DNA of 64,000 bases from Paenibacillus sp. FSL W8-0186 (lineage in GTDB: Bacteria; Bacillota; Bacilli; Paenibacillales; Paenibacillaceae), in contig NZ_CP150207.1 in assembly GCF_037969765.1 (NCBI RefSeq), positions 3,837,001-3,901,000 on the forward strand, given 5' to 3'. Numbering within the stretch: position 1 is the first letter of the stretch; the number at the start of each line of letters is the position of its first letter. The position numbers and the translations under genes are program-made. Of the stretch, positions 1 through 7,911 are shown in pieces. The notes below the pieces were generated by a model that was not told where the DNA came from, made no database searches, and worked only from the letters and a program-made list of their open reading frames with translations.

Positions 1-46
1 GTCGTTTCTAACCAGCTGAATTAGAATATTTTCTCACCATATAAAA

Positions 47-91
47 AAGCGATTTTAGGGCCGGGCTGATCTCAGCCCCCTAAAATCGCTT
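47..91 (-). terminator. Rho-independent terminator of the GH127 gene
   Basis: A 14-bp perfect stem (AAGCGATTTTAGGG with its complement) encloses a GC-rich loop. On the minus strand it is followed by a run of T, 10 bp after the GH127 stop codon. Nothing else is recognisable between 1 and 46. Confidence 0.85.
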
Positions 92-100
92 AAAGCTTAA

Positions 101-2395
101 CTATTCATCCTCGATCGGTCTCATCGTCCGAAGTACGCCGTATATTCCGTTCAAGTCGCCTTCGGGAACGAACTTGAATTCTATCTCCCGCTGTCCCTGA
201 ACAAGCTCGGACGGGATCGGATACTGCTTCGTGAAAAATTCCCGTTTGCGCTCTAGCGGCGTTCTCTCTTTGGCCAGCAGTATGCCGTTAGCGTAAATAT
301 TCATGACCCGGTTATGGTTGATGGAGAAATACGTGACCTGGAGCAGGTTGCCGGCTTTCGGATCAACGGCGAGCTTATAGCTGAACCAGCCGCCCCCCGC
401 ATGCGCTAGCCGTCCGTTGAGGCCATCCCATGCGCCGCCAAAGGTCTCCTCTCCCTTAATCCCATGCTCCAGTTCGTATTGATCGTTGCCGACCTGCACG
501 CTGTCGATGGTCGCTTCTTTGATCAGCTGCTCCCGGCGCCCCCGCTCTAAATGCTGCTTCAATTCGTCCGAATCTGCAGCTACGATGTTCCAGTAGATGC
601 CGTATCGTTCGCGGTGCTGCCTGTAATGCGGCGTAAATACAAGGCGCTCATCTTCATCCGTGTTCCGCAGCTCGAATGCGAGCTCATCACCCCGCCTTAC
701 CAGATGGTGCTCGATATCGATCAGCCACTGCTCCGGCGGCATCCCCTGAGGAATAATGAAGTCCTTCACGAGCATTTTGCGGGTTGGCACGCTCACCATG
801 ATCCCGGTTGCCGCCTGCGTCATATCCTCCGTACCCAGCCCTGCGCTCAGTACGACAGGACCGTACTGGAAGCCGACAACATTCTCGTTGTCCGGTAGTC
901 TGGAGACAAGGATCTTCATAGGCAGCGTCAGCGTCAGCACGTCGCCATGGCTCCACTCCCGGTCGATGACGATATACTGCTGCTCAGAATTCCACTGCAC
1001 CGCTAACCCATTCAGCTTCACCTCCATTTGGCCCGATACCCAATACGGAATCCGCAAACGCAAATCCAGCCGCTTCCTGCAGCCATTCTCGATCTCAAAG
1101 GCGAACGAAACCTCCTCAGACTCCGGGAGTTCCGCATGCTGGATCAGTCTGATCCCTTGCTCGGCCCAATCCAGCGCAGAGCTGAAATATTGATTGACAT
1201 ACAGCGTGCTTCCGCTATGAAAATAAATGCTGTCGTTCAGTTTCGTAAAGCTCTCCATCCCCGTGCCCGTACAGCACCAGAAATGCTCGAAGGGAGAGCT
1301 GTATATTTTGAAATACCCGGTCGCCATCGGCTGAAAATACATCGTCATTCCCGTCTCTGGATTTTGCGAGGACAAAATCGCATTCACATAGTTTCGCTCG
1401 TAGAAATCGCTGTATTTCACATCGCCTGTCAGCTTGAACAGCTCGCGCGTCAGCTTGAGCATGTTATAGCTGTTGCAGGTCTCGCAGGTAACATCGGAAC
1501 GCTTGCTGTTCAGAATGTCCGGCTCGCCGAAGTGCTCGCACTCGCTGTTGCCGCCGGTAATGTAGCTGTGATGATACACCACCATATCCCAAAAGTTCTG
1601 AGCAGCCTCCAGGTAGAAGCGCTCGCTTTCGCCCAGAACGAGATACCGTTTCAACGCGCCGAGGAACTTCGGAATCGTCGTATTGGCATGCTTGCCGCGC
1701 AGAATGTCCCGTCCCTGCTGGATCGCTTCGAATAGCGGAAGCTCGTCAAATTTATGGGCTGCCTCCAGATGCTTCTCATCCCCGGAAATTGCATAGAGAT
1801 CGTATAAACAATCGTTCATGCCCCCGTATTCTACAGCAAGCACAGCAGCCTGGAGTTCTTCGGTCCAGCGGGACGTTCGCGAGGCCACCCAGTTCCCCAG
1901 CTTGACTACCGTATCGTAAGCGATCCTTGAACCGGTAGCGCGATATACAGCGATCAGTCCAGCGATAATTTTATGCATCGTATACCAGGGAACCCAAGCG
2001 GGCTGCCGCTGCTCGATATTGTCGATCAGCCCCTCGGGGAACGCCGACAAGTACCCGCTCTCGAATTGACATTCCGCCAGCTCAGTCATCATATATTCCA
2101 GCTTCTGCTGCAGGGCTGGGTCCTTCGTGTTCTCGTAGGCTTGCGAGCAGGCCGTCAGGAAATGGCCCAGTGTATGGCCGCGAATCTCGGTGTCTTCCCA
2201 GCCTGGATATTTCTGCGCCTTCGGCTGCAGGCCCCGGTTCTCGCGGAAGCCGGCCAGCAGCCGATCTACGTCATAGCTGTGCAAATATTGCAGCTCTTTC
2301 GCAAAGGCGTTAACATGATAGTCCCCGGTCAATACGATCTGCTCCAGCCGAAAATCCTGCAGTGCACTGCTCCGTACGATGGTCTTCATCTTCAT
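101..2395 (-). CDS. GH127 family (DUF1680) beta-L-arabinofuranosidase
   Basis: This 764-residue protein should remove beta-L-arabinofuranose from the non-reducing ends of arabino-oligosaccharides. It has no signal peptide or membrane span, so it probably acts in the cytoplasm on imported sugars. The family's zinc-cysteine centre is visible: Glu305 and Cys307 in CETC, and the pair Cys374-Cys375 in FWCCTGTG. These line up by eye with the Glu, Cys and Cys-Cys ligands of Bifidobacterium HypBA1, where the first cysteine of the pair is the nucleophile. The N-terminal half is the alpha-helical barrel and the C-terminal third is beta-rich. Length is slightly above the usual 650. The gene is divergent from an AraC regulator that probably controls it. 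The Shine-Dalgarno is weak, so the start could shift by a few codons. Family certain; exact sugar linkage inferred. Confidence 0.88.
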   Translation of the reverse strand: MKMKTIVRSSALQDFRLEQIVLTGDYHVNAFAKELQYLHSYDVDRLLAGFRENRGLQPKAQKYPGWEDTEIRGHTLGHFLTACSQAYENTKDPALQQKLEYMMTELAECQFESGYLSAFPEGLIDNIEQRQPAWVPWYTMHKIIAGLIAVYRATGSRIAYDTVVKLGNWVASRTSRWTEELQAAVLAVEYGGMNDCLYDLYAISGDEKHLEAAHKFDELPLFEAIQQGRDILRGKHANTTIPKFLGALKRYLVLGESERFYLEAAQNFWDMVVYHHSYITGGNSECEHFGEPDILNSKRSDVTCETCNSYNMLKLTRELFKLTGDVKYSDFYERNYVNAILSSQNPETGMTMYFQPMATGYFKIYSSPFEHFWCCTGTGMESFTKLNDSIYFHSGSTLYVNQYFSSALDWAEQGIRLIQHAELPESEEVSFAFEIENGCRKRLDLRLRIPYWVSGQMEVKLNGLAVQWNSEQQYIVIDREWSHGDVLTLTLPMKILVSRLPDNENVVGFQYGPVVLSAGLGTEDMTQAATGIMVSVPTRKMLVKDFIIPQGMPPEQWLIDIEHHLVRRGDELAFELRNTDEDERLVFTPHYRQHRERYGIYWNIVAADSDELKQHLERGRREQLIKEATIDSVQVGNDQYELEHGIKGEETFGGAWDGLNGRLAHAGGGWFSYKLAVDPKAGNLLQVTYFSINHNRVMNIYANGILLAKERTPLERKREFFTKQYPIPSELVQGQREIEFKFVPEGDLNGIYGVLRTMRPIEDE

Positions 2396-2424
2396 CTTTC
2401 AACTCTCTTTCACCTCAAAATAAC

Positions 2425-2443
2425 CGCTAATTTCAGATTAGCG
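2425..2443. repeat. 7-bp inverted repeat upstream of GH127
   Basis: CGCTAAT and ATTAGCG flank a 5-nt centre, 30 bp before the GH127 start codon. It could be an operator or a leader hairpin; there is no T-run, so it is not a terminator. Confidence 0.35.
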
Positions 2444-2482
2444 ATTGAGGATGGGCTGGAAAATAGCGAAACGTTCGAATCT

Positions 2483-2617
2483 GTGTAAAAAGGTCAGGTT
2501 TTTATTTTTGCTGTAGGAATACTCCATGAGAAATGATATCGTTAAAATAGTTGATTATCACCATCTAATCATTCAAATTCGCTTGGAACAGCTTAACGTT
2601 AAGTGTTAAAAGGTCAG
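2483..2617 (+). promoter_or_regulatory. Direct repeats, candidate AraC operator sites in the GH127/araC divergent region
   Basis: GTGTAAAAAGGTCAG (2483-2497) and GTGTTAAAAGGTCAG (2603-2617) match at 14 of 15 positions and lie 120 bp apart in the same orientation. One copy is nearer the GH127 promoter side, the other just before the regulator's ribosome-binding site. Widely spaced direct repeats in a divergent region suit an AraC-type regulator that loops DNA. No biochemical support is visible. Confidence 0.45.
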
Positions 2618-2638
2618 AATTAGAGGAGGAACTCCCGC

Positions 2639-3484
2639 ATGAACGGCTATCTGTTTCATGTAGATCAACCGCTGCATATGACGATGACAGGCAAGTTCGC
2701 TTCCCCATCGCCGGATTGGATACATTTGAGCAGGGTCCTGATGGATTACGAATTGTTCGTGCAGACCAAGGGAGTGTTATATATCGCGGATGAGGAAGAA
2801 CAGTACGTGCTGGAGGAGGGCGACTTCCTGCTGATGCCACCCCGTGCCAGGCAGTATGGGTACCGGGCTTCAGACTGCAGCTTCTATTGGCTGCATTTTA
2901 TTCCATCTGGCGGTGGAGCCGGCGTCCAGGTCATGGATACGGCCCAGCATATACACCAGGCCGGAAGCATCGTTATTCCCCGCAAAGGAACACTGCGCAG
3001 CGCAGATAAAATGATCGTCCTGATGAAACAGCTGCAGGATGCCGTCCGCAACTATCGGGAACAGACGCTGAGCAACTACATGACGACGACGATTCTATGC
3101 GAGCTGTACAACCAGTTATTCCGCCCGGATCGCAAAATAAAGCAGCATCAGCTCTATAACGACATCGTTGATTATATTCAGTGGCATCGCTACGAGCCGC
3201 TTAAGGTATCGCAAATCGCCGATCATTTCGGCTACAACGTGAAATATTTGTCTCACCTGTTCTCCAGCATCGCCGGAGTATCATTGAAGCAATTTATTTT
3301 GCAGCAAAAAATTGCAGCCGCCTCCTTCCTGCTTACGGACACGAATCAAACGATCAACGAAATTGCATTGCAGCTCAGCTATCACGACAGCCATCACTTT
3401 ATGAAGTCCTTCAAGCAAATGACAGGCCTAACCCCGACGGAATACCGGAATGCGTACGCGAATCGGTTGTTGTTTTATGAGTGA
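2639..3484 (+). CDS. AraC family transcriptional regulator with N-terminal cupin-like sensor domain
   Basis: The 281-residue protein has the standard two-part architecture. Residues about 1-130 form a beta-rich AraC-binding/cupin domain (EGDFLLMPP is the typical turn). Residues about 180-280 carry two helix-turn-helix motifs, ending in the family signature around YHDSHHFMKSFKQ and LTPTEYR. It starts at ATG 2639 behind AGAGGAGG. It is divergent from the GH127 gene, so it most likely senses a sugar released by or destined for that enzyme and activates it. The direct repeats at 2483 and 2603 are candidate binding sites. The ligand is not known. Confidence 0.88.
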   Translation: MNGYLFHVDQPLHMTMTGKFASPSPDWIHLSRVLMDYELFVQTKGVLYIADEEEQYVLEEGDFLLMPPRARQYGYRASDCSFYWLHFIPSGGGAGVQVMDTAQHIHQAGSIVIPRKGTLRSADKMIVLMKQLQDAVRNYREQTLSNYMTTTILCELYNQLFRPDRKIKQHQLYNDIVDYIQWHRYEPLKVSQIADHFGYNVKYLSHLFSSIAGVSLKQFILQQKIAAASFLLTDTNQTINEIALQLSYHDSHHFMKSFKQMTGLTPTEYRNAYANRLLFYE

Positions 3485-3494
3485 GGGGCAAGAC

Positions 3495-3530
3495 AAAGCC
3501 GGCTAGCAGAATCTCTGCTTAGCCGGCTTT
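3495..3530. terminator. Bidirectional terminator between araC and the peptide gene
   Basis: A 16-bp stem built on AAAGCCGGCTAGCAGA with a tiny loop lies between the convergent ends of the plus-strand araC gene (3484) and the minus-strand peptide gene (3558). T-rich tracts follow the stem on both strands. Confidence 0.75.
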
Positions 3531-3557
3531 TATGTAGCTACTAACTTTTGAATTAGC

Positions 3558-3674
3558 TCAGTATCCACCGCCGTGCTCTAAGCCTTTCACGGTATTCGTA
3601 TGGCCTAAACTGCCTCCTACAAGGCCAGACCCTAAAGAAATAACGATAACCAGTGCCAAAATCCATTTACGCAT
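3558..3674 (-). CDS. Short secreted signalling propeptide (AloP/Phr-like) paired with the HTH-TPR receptor
   Basis: The product is a 38-residue peptide not found by ordinary gene calls. It has a positively charged start (MRKW), a hydrophobic core (ILALVIVISLGSGLVGG) and a polar tail ending in GLEHGGGY. This is the layout of export-type quorum-sensing propeptides whose C-terminal hexapeptide or so is the mature signal. The ATG overlaps the stop codon of the receptor gene by 8 bp and has its own Shine-Dalgarno (GGAAGGGG, 9 nt away), so translation is probably coupled. A terminator follows 28 bp downstream. The position directly behind an HTH-TPR regulator, the size and the signal sequence are those of RRNPP receptor-peptide pairs. 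The HG-containing tail recalls, from memory, the mature peptide of the P. polymyxa Alo systems. Function inferred. Confidence 0.75.
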   Translation of the reverse strand: MRKWILALVIVISLGSGLVGGSLGHTNTVKGLEHGGGY

Positions 3675-5034
3675 CTTTTATCACCCCTTCCAGTAAAGTT
3701 TCATATTCCTTTAATTGTCCTTCTGTTGCAAATGATCTATAGCGTTCAAATAAAGGAATTAGCTTCATAAAATAGTTATAATTTTTGAGGGATATAGCAA
3801 TTTTTAGCGTAATTAATATTTTCGATATCCCTTCCTCAAATTCCTTTTTTCTCAAATAATATACAGATAAATGATAGAATAATCTTAAGTATCGATCCTT
3901 ACTTACCTCTAACCTATAGTAATTATCAGCTCTATCGTATAATCCCGTATCAATGTTAAATTGTTCGAGTATATCATCTATAAAGAAATTATGAATATTT
4001 GATGCCTCAACAATAACCCTTAGGCTAGGCAATATCTCGGGTGGATGCTTCTTTACCGATTCAATATATTCCGGAATGATAGATTGATCACCAAGTAATA
4101 CCTTTAGATTATAAGTGTTCAATTTGGCAAACAACTTGAATTTCTCAACCTCTTCCTTTCCAGATTCATTCAATCCAACAAACCAGCTTAAATCTGCATA
4201 ACCTGCTATGTATTCAGGTATCTCTTCGTATCTTCGTTGAAATTGTAATGCAATACCTTTTAGCACGTAACCTTGACCATAATATACAACTAAGTTTCGT
4301 TCAGCTCTAAACTGAAATGCTTTACCTTGAAGATATGCTCTCTCATAATTTTTATAAACCATTTTAGCGAGATTTCTGAGCTCATCAGAATATATTTCGG
4401 TTTGCACCCATTTTTGCAAAGTTAAATAGGCATTGGCTAAATGTAATAACCCGTCCAATTGATAATCCTCAGGCAAACGATACAAGTAAAGCTCAAATCG
4501 CGTAGCCGCAATCAGATTAGCTTCTGCGTCATCCCCCAAAGATAACCGAAACAACCTGTAATGGCTGATGGCAAGCCGTTCGGAATGCTGATACTTCTCA
4601 CTCTCAATCACAACATTGTAAAATAAGCGGGATTCCTCACGCAGCCCTTTCTCGTAAAGCTCCTCGCCAATTTCGAAAATCATGGGAATGTAGCTCAAAT
4701 TTTCTACGATGCGATCAAGCACCTCTTGAATGCATTCGGTCTGTCCCACTTCGGCGCACCGGAGCAGAAAGGCCTTTACCCTTCTGCGGTTCGGTTGATC
4801 CGAATCCACGCATTCATTGACGTATAACGGATAAAAGTGCCCTTCCGGCTGTTCCAGGGCTTCCGTCATTAAATCCAATTGCCGAATGGCAATGGGTTTG
4901 GGAGGGTTTCCGTTGAGAATGGCGCTGAGTGTCCCGCGATTAATTCCCGAGCGGCTGGCAAAGCTGCTCAAAGAGTAGCCTCTGCGCTCAAGCTCCTGTT
5001 CTATGATAGAACGGATCGTGGGTTCATTCGTCAC
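3667..5034 (-). CDS. RRNPP-type peptide-sensing regulator (AloR/AimR-like): HTH plus TPR repeats
   Basis: The 455-residue protein begins with a Cro/C1-type helix-turn-helix (residues about 8-65, LSSFASRSGINRGTLSAIL). The rest is all-helical TPR-like repeats (about 85-450), for example the YDRADNYYRLEV and LSVYYLRKKEFEEG segments. This is the architecture of RRNPP receptors (PlcR, NprR, Rap, AimR), in which TPRs bind a re-imported oligopeptide and the HTH binds DNA. The start is GTG 5034 behind GGAAGGAGGAG. A near-consensus sigma-A promoter lies at 5114-5142. A 38-codon propeptide gene overlaps its 3' end. The last two-thirds is noticeably more AT-rich than the neighbouring genes, hinting at a different history. 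Target genes cannot be read from the sequence. An autonomous regulator is possible but unlikely given the peptide gene. Confidence 0.82.
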   Translation of the reverse strand: MTNEPTIRSIIEQELERRGYSLSSFASRSGINRGTLSAILNGNPPKPIAIRQLDLMTEALEQPEGHFYPLYVNECVDSDQPNRRRVKAFLLRCAEVGQTECIQEVLDRIVENLSYIPMIFEIGEELYEKGLREESRLFYNVVIESEKYQHSERLAISHYRLFRLSLGDDAEANLIAATRFELYLYRLPEDYQLDGLLHLANAYLTLQKWVQTEIYSDELRNLAKMVYKNYERAYLQGKAFQFRAERNLVVYYGQGYVLKGIALQFQRRYEEIPEYIAGYADLSWFVGLNESGKEEVEKFKLFAKLNTYNLKVLLGDQSIIPEYIESVKKHPPEILPSLRVIVEASNIHNFFIDDILEQFNIDTGLYDRADNYYRLEVSKDRYLRLFYHLSVYYLRKKEFEEGISKILITLKIAISLKNYNYFMKLIPLFERYRSFATEGQLKEYETLLEGVIKDA

Positions 5035-5113
5035 TCTGGCTCCTCCTTCCTATGCATCAGCGTAAAATTCCAAAATATTTAGCTAAGTGATTTAATCTCC
5101 TATATTTTTACAC

Positions 5114-5142
5114 ATTATACGAAAATATGAACTGGTGGTCAA
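5114..5142 (-). promoter_or_regulatory. Sigma-A promoter of the receptor-peptide pair
   Basis: On the minus strand TTGACC (5142-5137) and TATAAT (5119-5114) are separated by exactly 17 bp. This is a near-perfect housekeeping promoter about 80 bp before the GTG start of the receptor. Confidence 0.75.
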
Positions 5143-5193
5143 TTAATTTTTTTATTTGTTTCATATTTTATTGAAATTCCCCTAAATTGAAAA

Positions 5194-5241
5194 AAGGCTG
5201 TCCCGGCAATCATCTGCCTGAATCATTGCCGGAACAGCCTT
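5194..5241 (-). terminator. Terminator of the M20-MFS-M20 operon
   Basis: The stem AAGGCTGTTCCGGCAAT pairs with ATTGCCGGGACAGCCTT and is followed by TTTT on the minus strand, about 30 bp after the last amidohydrolase gene. Confidence 0.9.
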
Positions 5242-5271
5242 ATATGTTGTTGTGGTTACGCTCTCTGCCTT

Positions 5272-6456
5272 TTACTCCAGACCGTAATACCCGCACACCA
5301 CTTCGCCGACGGACTTAGCGGCGACGAGCAAAGACTCTTCGTCGATATCGAACTTCGGATGATGGTTGAAATAGACCTCATTCGTATGTTTGGGCCTGCA
5401 GCCAATGTAGAAGAAGCAGCCCGGGATTTTCTCCAGATAATAAGCAAAGTCTTCCGATCCTGACAGCATATCCGCCTCCGAAACAGCTGTCAGATAATCG
5501 CCTATGCCCCGGTTTAGATACTTGACTACATTGGCGGTAATTTCAGGATCATTATAGAGCGGAGGATAATCCGCCGTATAAATCAGTTCGGCCACTATGC
5601 CGAACATGCCTTCGATCCCCTTCACGATCCGGTGAACTTCCTTGTCGATCAGCTGCTGCGTCTCTTTGGTCATATAACGGACATCGCCTTCCAGTTCAAC
5701 CGAATCCTTGATGACATTAAAGCTCCCTTTGCCGTCAAAAGAACCAATCGTGACCACACCGGTCTCGAACGGGTTTAACCGGCGACTCACAATCGTCTGA
5801 ACAGCGGTAACAAAATAACTTGCTGCGACAATAGCGTCATTTGCCAAATGCGGAGAAGATCCGTGACCGCCTTTGCCATGAATAATCAGTTTGAAGTAGC
5901 TCCTCCCCGCCATCGCATAACCGCTGCGATAACTCACTGTTCCTGCTGGTGAGGTTGGAAACAAGTGTATGCCGAAGATTTGATCCACATCGTCCAGCAG
6001 TCCCGATTCAACAATGGACTTGGCTCCTCCCGGAGGAGTCTCTTCCGCATGCTGATGGATGATCTTGATTGTTCCCGGAATATCCTTCTTCAATTGAAAA
6101 AGACAATCGGCAAGCACCATCAAATAAGCGGTATGACCGTCATGACCGCAGGCATGCATCACACCCTGATTTTTGGAAGCAAACGGCAGCCCCGTCTGCT
6201 CTGTAATGGGCAAAGCATCGAAATCTGCGCGAAGCGCAATCGTCTTGCCGGGCTTCCCCCCGCGAATCGTTACGATCATTCCGTACCCTTTCCATCCCTT
6301 CTGAACCTCCACATCTTTGCCTTGATAGAAGTTAGCAATATATTGCGATGTCTCTTTTTCATGAAAAGACAACTCGGGATACGCATGCAAATGTCTCCGT
6401 ATTTCAATCATTTCTGCCTTTCGGGCTTCAAGCATACTTAGTAACTGTTTTCGCAC
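5272..6456 (-). CDS. M20 family (M20D) metallo-amidohydrolase
   Basis: This enzyme of about 394 residues belongs to the M20D group, which cleaves N-acyl amino acids (hippurate, N-acetyl-amino acids, indole-3-acetyl-amino acids). The metal-site motif HACGHDGHTAY is present (Cys103, His105), followed by HQHAEETPPGG with the catalytic Glu and metal ligand, and the lid motif GKGGHGSSPH. I chose GTG 6456, because GGGGGG sits 6 nt upstream and the upstream paralogue starts at the equivalent residue; an in-frame GTG at 6474 lacks a ribosome-binding site. It is the last gene of a three-gene operon and is strikingly similar to the first (shared TIGSFDGKGSFNVIKDSVEL). Substrate unknown; cytoplasmic. 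Confidence 0.9.
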   Translation of the reverse strand: MRKQLLSMLEARKAEMIEIRRHLHAYPELSFHEKETSQYIANFYQGKDVEVQKGWKGYGMIVTIRGGKPGKTIALRADFDALPITEQTGLPFASKNQGVMHACGHDGHTAYLMVLADCLFQLKKDIPGTIKIIHQHAEETPPGGAKSIVESGLLDDVDQIFGIHLFPTSPAGTVSYRSGYAMAGRSYFKLIIHGKGGHGSSPHLANDAIVAASYFVTAVQTIVSRRLNPFETGVVTIGSFDGKGSFNVIKDSVELEGDVRYMTKETQQLIDKEVHRIVKGIEGMFGIVAELIYTADYPPLYNDPEITANVVKYLNRGIGDYLTAVSEADMLSGSEDFAYYLEKIPGCFFYIGCRPKHTNEVYFNHHPKFDIDEESLLVAAKSVGEVVCGYYGLE

Positions 6457-6501
6457 ATATTTCCCCCCGTTCACTTATTTCAACCTGGATCATTCCATAA
6501 G

Positions 6502-7911
6502 TTAAGCTTTTTGAAGTTTAGGGATTCTCCGTTTTTCAGCCTTCCTGTCGCTAGGAACCATAAATAGGATCGCGAGTATGGACAGCACGCAGAAAGCGAC
6601 ATTGACCAGCAAACCTGTGGAAGCCGCCAGTTCTACGTTGCCCGAAGCTGCGATTGTTCCATATACGGCTGCTGAACTCGCCACACCGAAGGAACCGCCC
6701 AGGGAGCTGGCCATCTTATAGATGCCCGATGCGACCCCCACCTTGTCGGAAGGCGCATTGGTTACGGCTGTGTCGGTCGAAGGCGTAGCATACATGCCAA
6801 GGCCGATTCCAAACAGCATGAAACCAATAAACACCACGATGGAATAGAGGAAGCCCTGAATAAAGGTACAAGCGGCTAAGGCAATTCCGATCCCCGTAAT
6901 CACGGTGCCAACCAGCATCGGTTTGCGGGCGCCAATTTTCTGCATAATCTTCTCCCCAACCCGAATCATTGCAAGCACGCTGACCAAATATCCGAGGGAT
7001 AGCATCCCCGTTGCAAAAGATGTAAAACCTCGGCCCACCTGAATATAAGTATTCGTAACAACAAGCGTACCGGCAACCGCATTCAACAAGAAATTGGAAA
7101 TCGTCGCGCCGGAATACGCCCTATTCTTGAATAGGGAGAAATCGATAAAGCCTGTCCCCGCTTTATGCGTTTCTACTCGAAAGAAAATAATAACAAACAG
7201 CAGGAAGCAAACCATCAAGGATATCGTAATTATGCTAGTCCATCCGAACGTAGCACCCTGCGTAATAAGCAGATTCAGAGAGACCATGGCAATGATGAAG
7301 GCCAGCAGACCACTGGTGTCGAATTTGGAGCTGCCGCCTTGTTCAACCTTGCTTTCAGGAGTTCCCATAATGAGAAAAATCCCAAGCACCGCAATAACAA
7401 TCGAGAAAATGAAAATCCAGCGCCATCCCATATAGGTAGCGATTGCTCCCCCGGCAAACGAGCATACGCCCGATCCGCCCCACGAGCCGATCGACCAATA
7501 GCTTAGCGCCCGCTGACGCTCTGCCCCGTCATAGTAGGTTTTAACCAGAGCCATCGTCGCCGGCATGATACATGCCCCAGACAGCCCTTGAACGATGCGC
7601 CCAATAATCAGCAGAACAGACCCTTGCGCAAGTACAAGACATAAAGAGCCGACGATGCTAAGCACCATCCCGACATAAGTTAATTTCATGCGCCCATACT
7701 TGTCCGCCAGTCCCCCGGCAACGACGATAAAAATTCCGGAGAACAAAGCGGTCAAACTGATGGCGATATTGATAATATCAAGGGAAATCCCCAGATCGGC
7801 CTGTACAGCAGGTACAATATTCACCATCGATTGAGCAAACAGCCAGAATGTAATGACCCCGAATACAATCCCGAGGATTAACTTATTTGTGCCATGATAC
7901 GGAGTGTCCAT
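6502..7911 (-). CDS. MFS transporter, DHA2 (drug:H+ antiporter) type
   Basis: The 469-residue membrane protein has 12-14 hydrophobic segments and the MFS motif A (GGLADKYGRMKL, about residue 66). It also has the antiporter motif C region (GSWGGSGVCSFAGGAIATYMGWRW), which places it nearer export-type DHA2 carriers than sugar importers. Its ATG directly follows the TAA of the upstream M20 gene, and a second M20 gene follows 45 bp downstream, so the three are co-transcribed. The context suggests it moves a substrate or product of the amidohydrolases, for example an N-acyl amino acid or a free acyl acid. The direction of transport is not determinable here. Confidence 0.85.
   Translation of the reverse strand: MDTPYHGTNKLILGIVFGVITFWLFAQSMVNIVPAVQADLGISLDIINIAISLTALFSGIFIVVAGGLADKYGRMKLTYVGMVLSIVGSLCLVLAQGSVLLIIGRIVQGLSGACIMPATMALVKTYYDGAERQRALSYWSIGSWGGSGVCSFAGGAIATYMGWRWIFIFSIVIAVLGIFLIMGTPESKVEQGGSSKFDTSGLLAFIIAMVSLNLLITQGATFGWTSIITISLMVCFLLFVIIFFRVETHKAGTGFIDFSLFKNRAYSGATISNFLLNAVAGTLVVTNTYIQVGRGFTSFATGMLSLGYLVSVLAMIRVGEKIMQKIGARKPMLVGTVITGIGIALAACTFIQGFLYSIVVFIGFMLFGIGLGMYATPSTDTAVTNAPSDKVGVASGIYKMASSLGGSFGVASSAAVYGTIAASGNVELAASTGLLVNVAFCVLSILAILFMVPSDRKAEKRRIPKLQKA

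Noticed and set aside
3667..5034. Arbitrium (AimR) lysis-lysogeny receptor of a prophage
   Set aside because: Architecture is similar, but there are no phage genes in the 64 kb, so a chromosomal Alo/NprR-like role is more likely.
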